DNA of 64,000 nt from Cristatella mucedo (GCA_009760855.2 WPIO01000113.1:322001-386000); one strand, 5' to 3'; shown: positions 44,750 through 54,831, counted from the stretch's first letter. Notes: generated from the letters alone by a model not told the origin. Made by a program: numbers and translations.

Positions 44750-45400
44750 TCTCCAACAGCCTTCCAGTTATTTTTACCGACTTGGGGAGGGGGTAGTATT
44801 GAGTGACGATGGGTAAGCTAATACACTGGAGCACCTAGGAGGCTTCAGGGTGTCCGAGGGCAAGGGCCTCAACGTGAATGCCGATCGGGTGTCCGACTTT
44901 GTGGCAATTGAGGAACATACCAAGATCCTGAATACGATCAAGTCACATTTCTCCAAAGCCGTAAAAGTATCCTTTGGCTTGGATCAAAACATCAAGATTA
45001 CTACAGCCCTGTTGAAGCTGCATTGTGACAGTGATTTTGCTCAGGCTCATGCTTTTTTGAGCCATCACTCAAACGCTGAGCAGCTAAGGGTAGGACGGTT
45101 CCTGCATCAGGAAAATATTGTATCAGTATATTTCCTGTGCGTTTTACTGCACTTGCCCCGGGGTGGGTGAGAGTACGGTCGAAGTCAATCAGCCGAAAGT
45201 TGCTGCAACTACTGTAAATGTTTGGTAAACACTAAAAACATATCGGTATCTACTACTGGCTATCGTGGAGTAGCATTTCGGTAAGCAGCTCAGGAAGTCT
45301 TCTGAGCACCAAACCTGATAAAACTGAAACTAGCTGTATTTGTTGATGCCCCTCAGCAGTTGGACGGTCAGGTTATCGATGACTAGCTGCTGCTATGGAT
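44750..45400 (+). repeat. Unknown repeat, fuller copy
   Basis: The longer partner of 43,501-44,100. It retains the internal segment that contains the open frame below. Confidence 0.75.
44850..45170 (+). CDS. Unidentified open frame in the unknown repeat
   Basis: A 106-codon ATG frame, MSEGKGLNVNADRVSDFVAI and onward, ending after LHLPRGG. It is open further upstream without a second ATG. It has a mixed, protein-like composition (helical heptad-like segment EEHTKILNTIKSHFSKAVK, then HAFLSHHSNAEQLRVGRFLH) and no simple-repeat character. The deleted sister copy at 43.5 kb lacks its first two thirds. I do not recognise the family. It may be part of a mobile element or endogenous virus, given the neighbourhood, or a chance frame. 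Confidence 0.35.
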   Translation: MSEGKGLNVNADRVSDFVAIEEHTKILNTIKSHFSKAVKVSFGLDQNIKITTALLKLHCDSDFAQAHAFLSHHSNAEQLRVGRFLHQENIVSVYFLCVLLHLPRGG

Positions 45401-45464
45401 TTTGGTAGCTGGGTGGGAGGCATTACACAGCTCACTTAAAATGGTGTGCTAACGATAATAATTG

Positions 45465-45980
45465 TTACACTCGAAAGTCGTTTGCTATTTGGCAAGACTC
45501 ACACCTACACACTCGACAACTGGCAGCATAGAATGGTTGAGGCAATGAGAATATATCGGTAGGTCGACATTTACAGAGGCAGGGTGAATTTATATCGTGG
45601 CTGATTCCTTTCGAGCAGGGGTGGCTTGGCATATCCCTACTAATCAAAGTGAGAAAGCCCGTTCTTCTGCCACGCGGCAAAATAGCGCATTTCTGTCATG
45701 CTGCAAGACATTGCAGCAGCGGTGTCTTCCGTGACCAGTACTACTTTATCTCATGCACTGCACTGCTCTCCACCCAAAGGACGGTGAGATCCCATTCGAC
45801 TGGCAACGGCAACAGTTTCCTTTTACTCACATCTTTCGCCACGATAATCAACAAATCATAAGGGCACTCGAACGCGTTGGGACTCTTGCCGGGGAGTCTT
45901 TCTTAGGGGAGAACGTTTTTGCTCATGGGCAACTCTCTGTGCGGCCGCATCACGAGTCAGTCATATCATCCGGATAACAT
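45465..45980 (+). pseudogene. Unidentified coding remnant in two overlapping frames
   Basis: One frame runs to 45,861 (with EFISWLIPFEQGWLGISLLI and RGKIAHFCHAARH); the second (45,753-45,977) continues as LHPKDGEIPFDWQRQQFPFT and ends HHESVISSG. The shift between them falls near 45,760, suggesting one protein broken by an indel. No family recognised. The left edge (CTCGAAAGTCGTTTG) recurs at 47,143. Confidence 0.35.
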
Positions 45981-47544
45981 TTCCTTCGCAATAAAACCCG
46001 ATCCAGGTTTTACGACGACAAAAACGTAGTTACTAAGAGCTCCTAGACAATGTACAGTATGGTATTTCTACTATGACTCAGCAGAGCGAGTCCGCAAAAA
46101 CGTAAGTGTACCAAGAGGACAAGGGCGGTCAACATGACAGCTACAGTTATATCAAAATATAGCTTAAGCTACCTTTGCGCCAATTTGCATGCCAATCGTT
46201 CCAATTAGTCTTTGAGAATACCAACACACGTGCTGCAAAGGGAGGTAAATCCCATCGAGTGAAGCACAACTCCCCACTCCTCGGCCATTACCCTTAGGAG
46301 TTATGGCCCATTTTCTTCGGGGAGGGGTGGGGGGGTTCTGGCCACAAGCTATTACACAGAACAGCCGGTGGCTACACAAGCATTTTCTGCTCGACCAAGA
46401 AATGCTCGGCAGTAGCCATGATGTAGCACCGACGGTTAGTGCCGTGGTCGGCTCGACCCAGCCCGCACAGCCTACTCCAAAAGTTGGGCATCAATACCGA
46501 CGGAGGCGGCGGCGGTTATTGGACCACTTCTGCCGCGACGATTTAGGCCAGCGGAAGCGGTGGAGCCGTTCCGAGGCTGAAACGCCCGAAATGCCAGCCA
46601 GCGGAAGCGTCTGAAGGGGCAGGCGGAGGCAGAGAAAGCTGAACTGGTGGCTGAGAAGCCAATGGCAGTGACGTGACACTGCCGGTGGACAGGACTATAT
46701 GAACCGTCGGGGGAATTTGCATGCACGGCAATGAGTGCCCGGCCATGACCTGATGAAAAGATAGTGCCGAAAAAAAAATTCTCCCGGCCCCGAGAAATAT
46801 CATGTCTGCCGTCAGTGACCTAGGAGAAGGGCCACACTGCCCTAGGCATTTGCATATTATGTTATTTGTTTATTTTTATTACTGCATGCACATGGGCTAG
46901 GAGTAAAGAGGAAGGGAAAAATCGTTGTGAGAATGTATATCCCAGCCAATGGTAGCGCCGCTGCCTCACTGTTGCTGCGTGCCGGTACTAGGCAGGCACC
47001 CTTGGCTAGCAAATCAGAGGGCAGCGTTCCTGCTGCTGTGCTGGAGCTAATGAGTCGAAGGCAACAGACAGTTCCTGCTAGAGTTACCGTCTGCACGCAG
47101 GTTAATAATACGGTGTTGTCAAGTAATGTTTAGTACCAGTGTTCTCGAAAGTCGTTTGACATTCAGCAAGACACACCCATATACAACGAAATGCTAATAT
47201 GCAAGCAGAGCCCATTAGGTTTTCAACAGCACCTTATAATATGGCTGGGACCTCGTTGTGTTTACAGACCTTATTCGTCTAATAGAAGAAGAGGCACCTT
47301 CTTGATCTAGCATGCACACTCGCTGGCTGCAGAATACTCACTTTCCCAACTGCCCTCCTGTTCGGGCACTTAATTCTGGTGCCTAGCTTCGTCAAGGTCG
47401 ATAACGGCTTCGACAGAGATCTGGAGTCTAAGCAATACTGCACTTATTCATGATCGATTGTGAAAAGAGGATTTGCTCACAATTAATATGCTATTCCAGC
47501 CTTTTACAGTCGTGGGGAAGTAGGATGGTAACATGCTCACGTGT
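45981..47544. other. No known gene; dispersed repeat pieces
   Basis: Pieces at 47,143-47,200 and 47,250-47,310 recur at 45.47 and 44.1 kb. Frames at 46,303-46,614 (Arg-rich) and 46,927-47,133 are open but unrecognised. Confidence 0.35.
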
Positions 47545-47675
47545 GGGGGGCTTTGCTTCAGTTTCTGAAACCCTGACCGATGCTAACGGGCCACCTTTGA
47601 TGACACTGCACATGCTATCCCTAACGATTCGACCATTTAAGCATCGGCTGAGACCTCCATGTAATGCATGGCTAG
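47545..47675 (+). repeat. Dispersed copy of the 55-kb tandem repeat unit
   Basis: GGGGGCTTTGCTTCAGTTTC through ATTCGACCATTTAAGCATCG to GAGACCTCCATGTAATGC matches the second half of the tandem units at 54.8-55.5 kb. Confidence 0.8.
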
Positions 47676-47864
47676 GATGGGAGTGTAGTATCCGGACGCG
47701 TCCTACCGAGCTCCATATACATCGGGATTCCCCGCGGATTATCTTTTGTCATCGAAGGTTGAGTATCGGGTATTCGTGAGTACCAACTAGTGCTGAATAT
47801 TCTCGTGCTTTTCGTTTTTAGTTAGGGCCTGTAGTTAACGAGATTTTAGCCTGAGTAGGGCCAA

Positions 47865-48075
47865 GGCCCGCGGCTTCCCCCTAGGCCAGGCCGGAAGTCG
47901 CTCGCTAGGTGAAGGAATCCCTTTCACTGTGCCCGAGCCGACGCACGGGCTTAGTCTCATTGGATTCTCTGTGTGCTAGTGCATAAGAATTGATTCTAAC
48001 TGCCACGAGCTCGCACTCCATTGTTCGGCTAACGGAGGCCCCCCGCCCCCTGGTACTCCGGCGAAATCGTCGGTT
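47865..48075. repeat. GC-rich hairpin block, copy 1
   Basis: It starts AGGCCCGCGGCTTCCCCCTA and continues with GCCGGAAGTCGCTCGC and GTGAAGGAATCCCTTTCAC. The last is a stem-loop equivalent to the one in the copy at 48.78 kb, with a T-A pair replacing C-G. It ends in a GTACTCCGG-type region also shared. Confidence 0.7.
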
Positions 48076-48179
48076 TAGGGGCTGATTTGCGGCCGCGGCC
48101 CCAAAAACGCCTGGGCCTCTTGCTGTCGGTGGATATTCTCGTAATTCGTCGCTTGGCTTGCCCCCGGTGAACGGCTTGG

Positions 48180-48242
48180 CTTAGTGCCCACATGGTCTTT
48201 ATGACTTTGTGGAGTTACAGACGGAGATACATTACATTACCC
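48180..48242 (+). mobile_element. LINE family A extreme 3' end
   Basis: TAGTGCCCACATGGTCTTTA then GTTACAGACGGAGATACATT and ACATT repeats: only about 60 bases of the LINE. Confidence 0.8.
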
Positions 48243-48781
48243 TGTTGTTTGGCCTGCCGCGGCCTCGCCCCATTAGTTTTCACTATCAGCCGGGAACCGT
48301 GGGCGCCCCCCGAGGCCTTTCCCAGCCTGCTGAGCCCGTGGGAATACTTCCTTGATTGCAGTCTCTTCCTCCCCGATCTCCCCTCAACCTGCTATTCAAA
48401 GCCCATAACCCCCAGCTAGGCCCTCTCGGATACCCCTGCTCGGAGACCCGTGGCCGGTTCGTGCTAGGCGGAATCACCTCCTGCCCGTCGAGCTGCTGGC
48501 CGGACATGTCTGAGCCAGTGGCTGCAGTCCTTTCTCTGATCGCCCACACTCTGATATCGGGGATGTCGTTCGCCTCGGTGGCGCTCAGCATACCAGGACT
48601 GGTCCCTGGTGCTTAACCGCTGGCCAAGCTTAACCCGCTGGCTGTTATTGTTCCTCCCTCCTCCCCCTCGGCCAAAGGTTACGATGGTAAGAACCTTGAC
48701 GAAATCGTACAGATTGCTAGCAAGGCCTCCCTGGCTTCTAGCATTGATCATACCTTTGCTAGCAGGCCGCGTAAAGCCGTA
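48243..48781. other. GC-rich sequence, no gene recognised
   Basis: Compositionally like family C LINE DNA, but no LINE motif is visible. Open frames on both strands reflect composition. Confidence 0.35.
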
Positions 48782-49045
48782 TAGGCCCGCGGCTTCCCCC
48801 TCGGGTAGGGCCGGAAGTCGCCCTTCCGGCGAAGGAATTCCCTTCGCTGCGCCGGAGCCGCAGCTCGCACGAGAGTGCGCCTAGTCTAATTTTGTTCCCG
48901 TGCCTTAAGCTATCTCTTAATACTTGTTTCGCCTGTGTCCGACTCCTGCCCCGCTTTGTAGAACCACTTGTGTCCCGCTCCTTTGTCCGGCACGGCGTAG
49001 CTCTGCCCCCTGGTACTTCGCTGCCAGGGGCTTTCCCAAGGCCGG
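48782..49045. repeat. GC-rich hairpin block, copy 2
   Basis: AGGCCCGCGGCTTCCCCCTC, then CCGGAAG-TCGCC-CTTCCGG and GCGAAGG-AATTC-CCTTCGC, two adjacent perfect 7-bp stems with 5-nt loops (they share a base at their border). Similar to 47,865-48,075. Confidence 0.72.
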
Positions 49046-49410
49046 CGGGTGGCCGTGTTAGGTACCGAGGTTGACAGGGCCTCATAGTGTAGCCCCCCAT
49101 CCTCTCGGGCTGGTACCTCCGCAATAACGCCTGGGGGACAGGCCCTGCCGCCCCCACTAGACCTTCAGGCCCCAGCCGCAGCGGCCCGCCCGTTGTGCCA
49201 TGGGCTTCCCCTGCTTTAGGACCCTCCAGCTCGTGCTCGTTTGCGAGCATAAGACTGCTTTGATTTAGAGAGCGCATTCGCTTGCAATGTTAAGGCATTC
49301 GCTAGCTCATGGGGTTCACAACTGCACAAATGCACAACTGCTGACGCTACGCCTGTCGTTCGCTGTAGAGCTACCTTAACAAGGGAACCTCCTGGGCACT
49401 AACAATTAAT
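49046..49410. other. No feature recognised
   Basis: GC content drops sharply at about 49,270, where the hairpin-block sequence gives way to the helicase-like element. Confidence 0.35.
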
Positions 49411-50166
49411 TTCGAGAATGAAGATGACTGTAGAGCAGCTGAGATTGAGGGAAGGATTATATTAATTGGAGACAACTTACGAGCACGTATGGCAACTTGC
49501 GGCCCACCTGAACGCGGTTCGGGGAGGGAAGACAAATGGCATAGGCACGTGCGATTGCAAACGAAACGCTGGAATAAAAACCTGGGAACTGAAGGCAGGT
49601 GGACAGGACAGCGAACTACGATGAATATCATACTTAAAAGTTTGCAAGACAACCCTGAATTTAAGGGTATGACCTTCCCTTACCTTAAAGTCTGTATAGA
49701 TTCGAAGGCTTGGGACAGATACTGGCTAATTCCTATTCATTCCAGGGGAATAGGCTTTTGCTTCATGGGAAGACAAGGAAAATGAGCAGCCACCAAGTAA
49801 AAAGAAGAGGTCAACAGGCCCAGCAGACGGTCCAGAAATTGACGTATTCATTAAAACGACTTTATAAAGGGTTTCCCATTTGAAACCGACCAACAAAGAC
49901 TAGTGAGGTGTGCGAGCAAATTCGGGTTAACGAAGTCTACAGGAATATTAGAACGCATAGCACTTGCTAGAAGGGTGCTAAGGGGATCCTGTGCAGCAAA
50001 GATATCTACGATGCCAGTTTAAGATTTTGTCGGCTTCCTAATGGAAAGGGTTTGCCATGCAGAATGCACGCTACCACCACCACTTGCGAAAGAATTTAAA
50101 GGTTTCGAAAATGCATATGCCATAACATGTGTTATAATGATGCATTGGCTAAGGTGATTCTCAGAT

Positions 50167-50502
50167 GTGGAAGATGGAATGGCAGGCATATTGATATGGG
50201 GTGAATCATGCACAGGAAAGACGACTACCTTCAAGTATACTAACAACAAGAAAATTGCATGTGATGCAGAAGGAGCTGGCAGGTGGAAGGTAGACGACAA
50301 AGACGTAGTATTACTGGATGATTGGTCACTAGACAGGCTACTCGGTAAAGACCGTGACGTAATACGGCAAGTTACGATTAACCAAGGAGCGGAGGCGAAG
50401 GTCCATAGTTCATCTGCAACGTTAAATGGCAAATGGGTGGCGATGACAACCAATGACGACCTCGCAGAATCCCCATTGGATAAAATACAACAAAGGCTCT
50501 GA
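50167..50502 (+). CDS. Helicase core frame of copy 1 (SF3-like P-loop ATPase)
   Basis: The 111-codon frame carries GILIWGESCTGKTTT (Walker A, residues 5-19), DDKDVVLLDDW (Walker B with two Asp), NQGAEAKVHSSS (lysine-bearing strand in the motif B' place) and GKWVAMTTNDD (motif C with the sensor Asn). The order and roughly 100-residue spacing are those of superfamily 3 helicases, as in Rep, NS1 and E1 proteins, which unwind DNA as hexameric rings at replication origins. All four key positions are intact although the gene around them is broken. The first ATG here is internal to the family alignment, so it is not a true start. Confidence 0.7.
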   Translation: MEDGMAGILIWGESCTGKTTTFKYTNNKKIACDAEGAGRWKVDDKDVVLLDDWSLDRLLGKDRDVIRQVTINQGAEAKVHSSSATLNGKWVAMTTNDDLAESPLDKIQQRL

Positions 50503-50730
50503 ATAACGCTTCATATGTAAGGGCGCGTTAAGCAAAGCGAACTTGCAATTGATGCAACGGAACTGCGAAAGTGTATGCGACGTGAACTGTGGAAGTTATT
50601 CCAATTGTCTGAAGAGTTTAAGCGAACTTGGCTTACAGATGTCATCAGGAAGAAGTACTTCACCCGAATGTTTGGACGTGGGACCGACGATGACGCCAAA
50701 GGATTCGATGATAGTGGAAACGCCGACTAT

Positions 50731-50810
50731 TGGGGCGCCGAAATCGAAACGGACGAGGAAGGTTCTGTTTTGGGGCGCCGAAATCGAAACGGACGAGGAA
50801 GTTTCTGTTT
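50731..50810 (+). repeat. 40-bp tandem duplication in copy 1
   Basis: The 40-bp unit beginning TGGGGCGCCGAAATCGAAAC is present twice, at 50,731 and 50,771. As 40 is not a multiple of three, it shifts the reading frame inside the acidic segment, which explains why the downstream part continues in another frame. Confidence 0.92.
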
Positions 50811-51185
50811 CCTCAGGAGATGACGCTGATCCTGACATCGGGGCCACTGGGGTCGACGGAGGAGGTATACAGCCTGGCAGACGTAGCGAAGTGGCCAGTA
50901 TGGCTACCGTGTCCGCCGGGACAACACAAGACTTGGTACATAGGGAGGTGCCTTGGGTGTCAAGTGAGACAGTGCTGGACGAGGCTAGAATGGATGTCGA
51001 CGACCAATTACACGGCCAAAAATGCAGTACTAGGAGAAGTCTGTCCGACTGTTCCGTTCACTCTACTATGAACATGTCGGCAGCGATTTCAAATGGAACA
51101 TATCACATGTCTCCACAGCAATTGAAGAAAGAACGTACAACTTTGAAAGGACTGACATGGTGGCGACTGAAATAAAGGAACTAAC

Positions 51186-51730
51186 ATCAACAGACCAAAG
51201 CATGCGTCGAGGGAATTTGAGGAAGCTGATGAAATTGATGATGCAATGAATGCACATTATGACATGGCAATGCACGGCGCCTGGGAAACTAAGCTTTCCG
51301 GTGGCCCCAATGCAGTGATGAGTACGTTCATCCTTCCATCATAATAAACTTGTCAAGTCACGAGAGTACATCTTATCACTGCGCGCTCACGCAGCGGCAT
51401 CATACGACGAAGATGCGACATACGAGCTTGCTACGCGCATAGTAAGCATCGAGGGTTTCACTGACGAATTTAACACCCTCAGGGGCACGCCAAAATCACT
51501 CAGGAGGGCGTGTGTACTCTTAATTGGTGAAAAAGGAACAGGGAAAATATTCTTGGCTAAAGCACTGATTACAAGTCGGCTACGTTGGCAGTGAAGTGGC
51601 TGGCTCGTCGAGGACTGCCACGATAAAGACGTCATTTTTTGGGACGAGGTAAGATGATTGTCGGTTCGTGACACAATCCGAACCAAGCTCTGCCTTTGCA
51701 CGAGATTAACGTAAGGCTCAATTTTAGGCT
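51186..51730 (+). pseudogene. Second, distinct P-loop ATPase remnant
   Basis: A + strand frame from about 51,345 to 51,596 runs through YELATRIVSIEGFTDEFN, RACVLLIGEKGTGKIFLAKA (Walker A GEKGTGK, though Ile replaces the usual Thr/Ser after the Lys) and stops; the shifted continuation has WLVEDCHDKDVIFWDEV, a Walker B-like strand with Asp-Glu. Upstream, EFEEADEIDDAMNAHYDMA in another frame may belong to it. It is not a copy of the 50.2 kb helicase: the motifs differ and the neighbours differ. Possibly a Rep-type or other AAA+/SF3 ATPase of viral or mobile origin. It lies between helicase copy 1 and the family C LINE. Confidence 0.5.
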
Positions 51731-52060
51731 ACGATACCAATACAGCAAACGGAGCTGTGCAAAGGCTTATTCCAAGGACAGGACTACGTCATAAAGAGAA
51801 AGGGGAAGTCACCACTACATCAAGACAGGTGGACACCAGTGCTTGCCACCTGAATGCCACCACGCCAAGGCGGCGGCGGCGGAGATTCTCCGGAAGACGT
51901 TCCCGGGTGCCCGCCACCAGGCGTATCGCTCTGTGGTGGTAACCCTAGTCGGGGTCCACCCGCGGGTCCCCCTTGAGGCGGTAGCTGAGGCGCTTGCCCC
52001 CTACGGCGAGGTGGGCACCCTGCGAAGGGGAGTAAAAGCGGGACGAACGTCCTGAATGGG

Positions 52061-52452
52061 GTGCAGCAAGTAATTGTAAATCTGAAGAAGTCGCTCCCGA
52101 CCACACTGCTATTCCCCCTGTGCGATGCCCCTGCGAGGGTCCGCTACTCAGGGATGCCGGCTCTGTGTGCACTGTGCCATGGAGGGGGCCACAAGGCGGG
52201 GGGGGGGGCCTGCCCCGAGAGGAAGTGCCACACCTGTGGCGAGAAAGGCCACCTGGCAGCCCTAATGTCCGCTGCTTCAGATGCCAAAAGGTGGGCCATA
52301 TGGTGAGGGCCTGCCCTCAGAAGGCCAAGTGTGGCGGGTGCGGCAGCGAAGGGCATTTCCGTAAAGACTGTCCGAAGGCCAGGACTCCTCGTAGGCCCCC
52401 CCACTGGAGGAGTGGGAGTCTGAGGTTGGGGATGCCGAGCTGTGCGCCATAG
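52061..52452 (+). pseudogene. Family C ORF1-like gag part with CCHC knuckles
   Basis: Frames at 52,061-52,306 and 52,120-52,452 contain CALCHGGGHK, CHTCGEKGHLA, then CFRCQKVGHMVRACP and CGGCGSEGHFRKDC. The last two are perfect C-x2-C-x4-H-x4-C knuckles, as in nucleic-acid-binding gag-like proteins of LINEs and of ZCCHC3-like proteins. A frameshift falls between the second and third knuckle, at about 52,262. Confidence 0.75.
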
Positions 52453-53424
52453 CGGAGCGGGTAGAGGCGGTCCTGCCCGTGAAGTCAGCCAAGGTCCGAC
52501 CTCCGGTAGTGACCGAGTCATCGGGGATAGTCCTCTGCGACTCCCCGCTGTCAGGAGGGCAGGTGAGCAAAGGAGCGTCTGACTCCAGCCTTGACCCGGA
52601 GTCTTAAGATGGGAAGGAGGCCCTCCTGACAGTTAGCGAGGGGGAGGACGACTCCTCGGAGGAAACCATCATTCAGGTCACCCCGGTACACCATCGCGAA
52701 CTTCAGTCCGCACCTGCCACGGTGGTGGTGGGCAGGGCTGGCGTGTCTTCCCAGAGGGTGACCAGGAGCTCGGCTGCTGGGTCCGAGGGCGAGGCTAGCG
52801 ACGGTCCGTCGTTGCAAGCCAGGGGGAATGCTCCCCCTCCCTCCGGGACAAATGCAACAAGGGGAAGAAGGGGTCTGGTAACTCCGGAGTCTAGGAATGC
52901 GTAACTCGGCAGACCTGGACCCGGAGGAGACCTTAGACCCCCTCCCCACGCTGGAGCGAGACGGCCGCCTTTGTCTCAACGTGGCGTGACCGAATCTGTT
53001 TGCGTAGACTCCTCAGACGGGCCTGCCTTCTGCGAGGAGGTGTGGGTCATGTCCGCAGCCTGGCTTGTTCTGGGCCGGAAGCAGGTGAAACTGCGGCTGG
53101 CCCTGAGCAAGTCTTGCGCTGGGGAGAAAGATGGGCCGGCGGAGCACTGCCAGAACACTCAACGGGAGTCCGCAGGCTCGGGATGATGCCTCCAACGCGC
53201 CTCCCAGCTGCAGCGGCTCTACCGGAAGAACCGCAGCAGGGCCGTTAGGTCGGTCCTGCAACCGGCTCCGACGGTCTTCGCCGGCTGCCCTGAGGCGAAC
53301 CTTCTGGGCTGCGAAAGCAGCCCCAGACCTCTAGTCACGTCAGCGCTGCGCGCCTGTCTAGAGAGTGCGATGGAGGCGAGACCCCAGCCGCAAGGCAGGA
53401 GTCTTACCCCCCCTCCGAAGGTAG

Positions 53425-54035
53425 GAGGTGCTGGTGCGGCAGCGCAGGGCCAGCAACACGGCACCAGGTGCAGACAGGCTTGAATACCGCCACCTCAAGG
53501 CGGTGGATGCCCGATGCTACCTGGTGACGGAGGTCTTGAATGCCTGCCTGTCCTTTGGGGAACCCCCCCCCCGGCGTGGAAAGAGGGCCATACGGTCCTC
53601 ATCCGCAAAAAGGGGGACCCCAGGGAGCCGGGCAACTTCAGGCCGATCTCGTTGCTGCCGACCATGTACAAGCTCCTTTTGGCTGCTTGGCTGCGCGCTT
53701 GTCTGCCTATCTGTCTCCGCAGCAGAAGGGCTTTCATGCCCGGGTGAGAAGGCTGCCTCGAGCAGACCTTCCTGGTGGAGTCGGCGATGGCAGATGCCAA
53801 GAAGAAGAAACGCACACTCTGCGAGGCCTTTCTGGACCTGCAGAATGCATTTCCGAGTGTTCCTCACAAGGCCCTCTTTGAGGCGCTGAGGCACTCGGGG
53901 GTCGAGCAGGCCTTCATCGACCTCATCGGCAAGGTGTACGCGGACGCGACGACCGTGATACGCCTCGGAGCCGACCTGCTTGACCCCTTTCCGGCTGCAG
54001 CGGGAGTGCGACAGGGTGACCCCCTGTCGCCGATG
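53425..54035 (+). pseudogene. Family C reverse transcriptase domain, N-terminal palm
   Basis: Blocks recognisable across three frames: ASNTAPGADRLEYRHLKAVD (motif 0/1), LIRKKGDPREPGNFRPISLL (motif 1), KRTLCEAFLDLQNAFPSVPH (motif A with the catalytic Asp) and AAGVRQGDPLSPM (motif B). The wording NFRPISLL plus SVPH is typical of R2/NeSL-like and related early-branching LINE polymerases. The palm stops after motif B because of the internal deletion. Confidence 0.75.
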
Positions 54036-54049
54036 TCGACCTCGACCCG

Positions 54050-54400
54050 GTCCCGCTACGTCGCCCGGACCTGGTGGTCGATACTGGCAGCTACACTGTG
54101 GTGGTGGACGTGGCGGTCCCACAACAGAGAGCTGGCGCTTGCTTGAAACGGCGGCTCGGAGAGAAAGCTCCAGAAATACACGGGAGCTGGTGGAGGAGCT
54201 TCGGGTCCGCGGTCGCCAGGTGGAACACTGCGCTTTTGTCGTGGGTTCCCTCGGCTCCTGGCTCGCGGAGAACGAGCGATGGCCCTGGCCGCCCTCACGG
54301 TGAGCCACCGCCATCGCAGGCTTCTTAGGAAGCTCTGCGTATCGGACGCGATCAATGGCTCGGCCAGGGTCAGGCTGCGATTTGCTGGCCCCACCGAGAG
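54050..54400 (+). pseudogene. Family C restriction-like endonuclease domain
   Basis: RPDLVVDTGSYTVVVDVAVP (PD...D-type core), then VEELRVRGRQVEHCAFVVGS, LGSWLAENERA and LRKLCVSDAINGS occur in order in overlapping frames. This is the C-terminal endonuclease of R2-group LINEs, which nicks the target DNA. The second PD-D residues are present; frameshifts break the domain. Confidence 0.7.
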
Positions 54401-54831
54401 CCACCAAGGCGGAGCGCTGCCTACACCGGGCCCCCAGGAGACGGCAGCTGCTCAGATACAGCCACCGCCGCCATTGGGCCCAGGAGAGGACGGGCAGGAG
54501 ATGTCTCAGCGGGAAGACACAATGTTGGCTGCAGCTGCCCCTCTAGGGCTAGCCGGAAAGGCAGGTCGAGTCACGAGTGAAGTCGCCCCTGCCGGAGTCA
54601 GGCAACAGCAGCCTGTGCAGTTGAGCGGCACCGCCCTCCAAAGTGCGGCTGCTAGATACACTGTTGCGTGCTCGCCTGCGCCGCATGCTGTCGCGCCTTT
54701 GAGGAGGGTTACTCCTGCCTGGCATGAGGAGCATGATCAAGCATGCGAGACAAGCAAGGGCAGGCCGCCTCCTTGGCGGAATGTTGGTCACGCCCGAGAC
54801 GAGTATCGGCGGACCTAGGCCTGAGTAGAGA

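Larger units (their letters stand above)
49411..51175 (+). pseudogene. SF3 helicase-like (Rep-like) gene, copy 1, broken
   Basis: Successive + strand frames, split by at least three frameshifts or stops, follow the same order as 57.1-59.5 kb. (1) An N-terminal domain at 49,430-49,785 with RWNKNLGTEGRWTGQ and PYLKVCIDSKAWDRYW. (2) A basic patch PPSKKKR in a shifted frame near 49,790. (3) GFPFETDQQRLVRCASKFGL and TGILERIALARR. (4) The helicase core 50,167-50,502. (5) A C-terminal part with FKRTWLTDVIRKKYFTRMFG, an acidic ADYWGAEIETDEE stretch, and a Cys-containing segment (LPCPPG...GRCLGC) in yet another frame. The domain order resembles replication proteins of small DNA viruses or Rep-bearing mobile elements, but no HUH nuclease motif is seen and I cannot assign a family. 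It may be an endogenous viral element or a transposon gene. Confidence 0.6.
51840..54830 (+). mobile_element. R2/NeSL-type LINE (family C), decayed and internally deleted
   Basis: A GC-rich element about 3 kb long. It shows an ORF1-like part (APYGEVGTL region, then CCHC zinc knuckles at about 52,165-52,380), a reverse transcriptase (about 53,425-54,035) and a restriction-like endonuclease domain (about 54,050-54,400). Many frameshifts and stops are present. The sequence passes from RT motif B (GVRQGDPLSP) directly to the endonuclease, so the YxDD catalytic motif, thumb and the usual CCHC before the endonuclease have been deleted. Elements of this group insert site-specifically or at repeats using target-primed reverse transcription; this copy cannot. 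A - strand family A tail follows at 54,832. Confidence 0.75.

Noticed and set aside
52971-53340. Separate genes in overlapping short frames
   Set aside because: They lie between ORF1-like and RT parts of the family C LINE and are best read as its decayed internal sequence.
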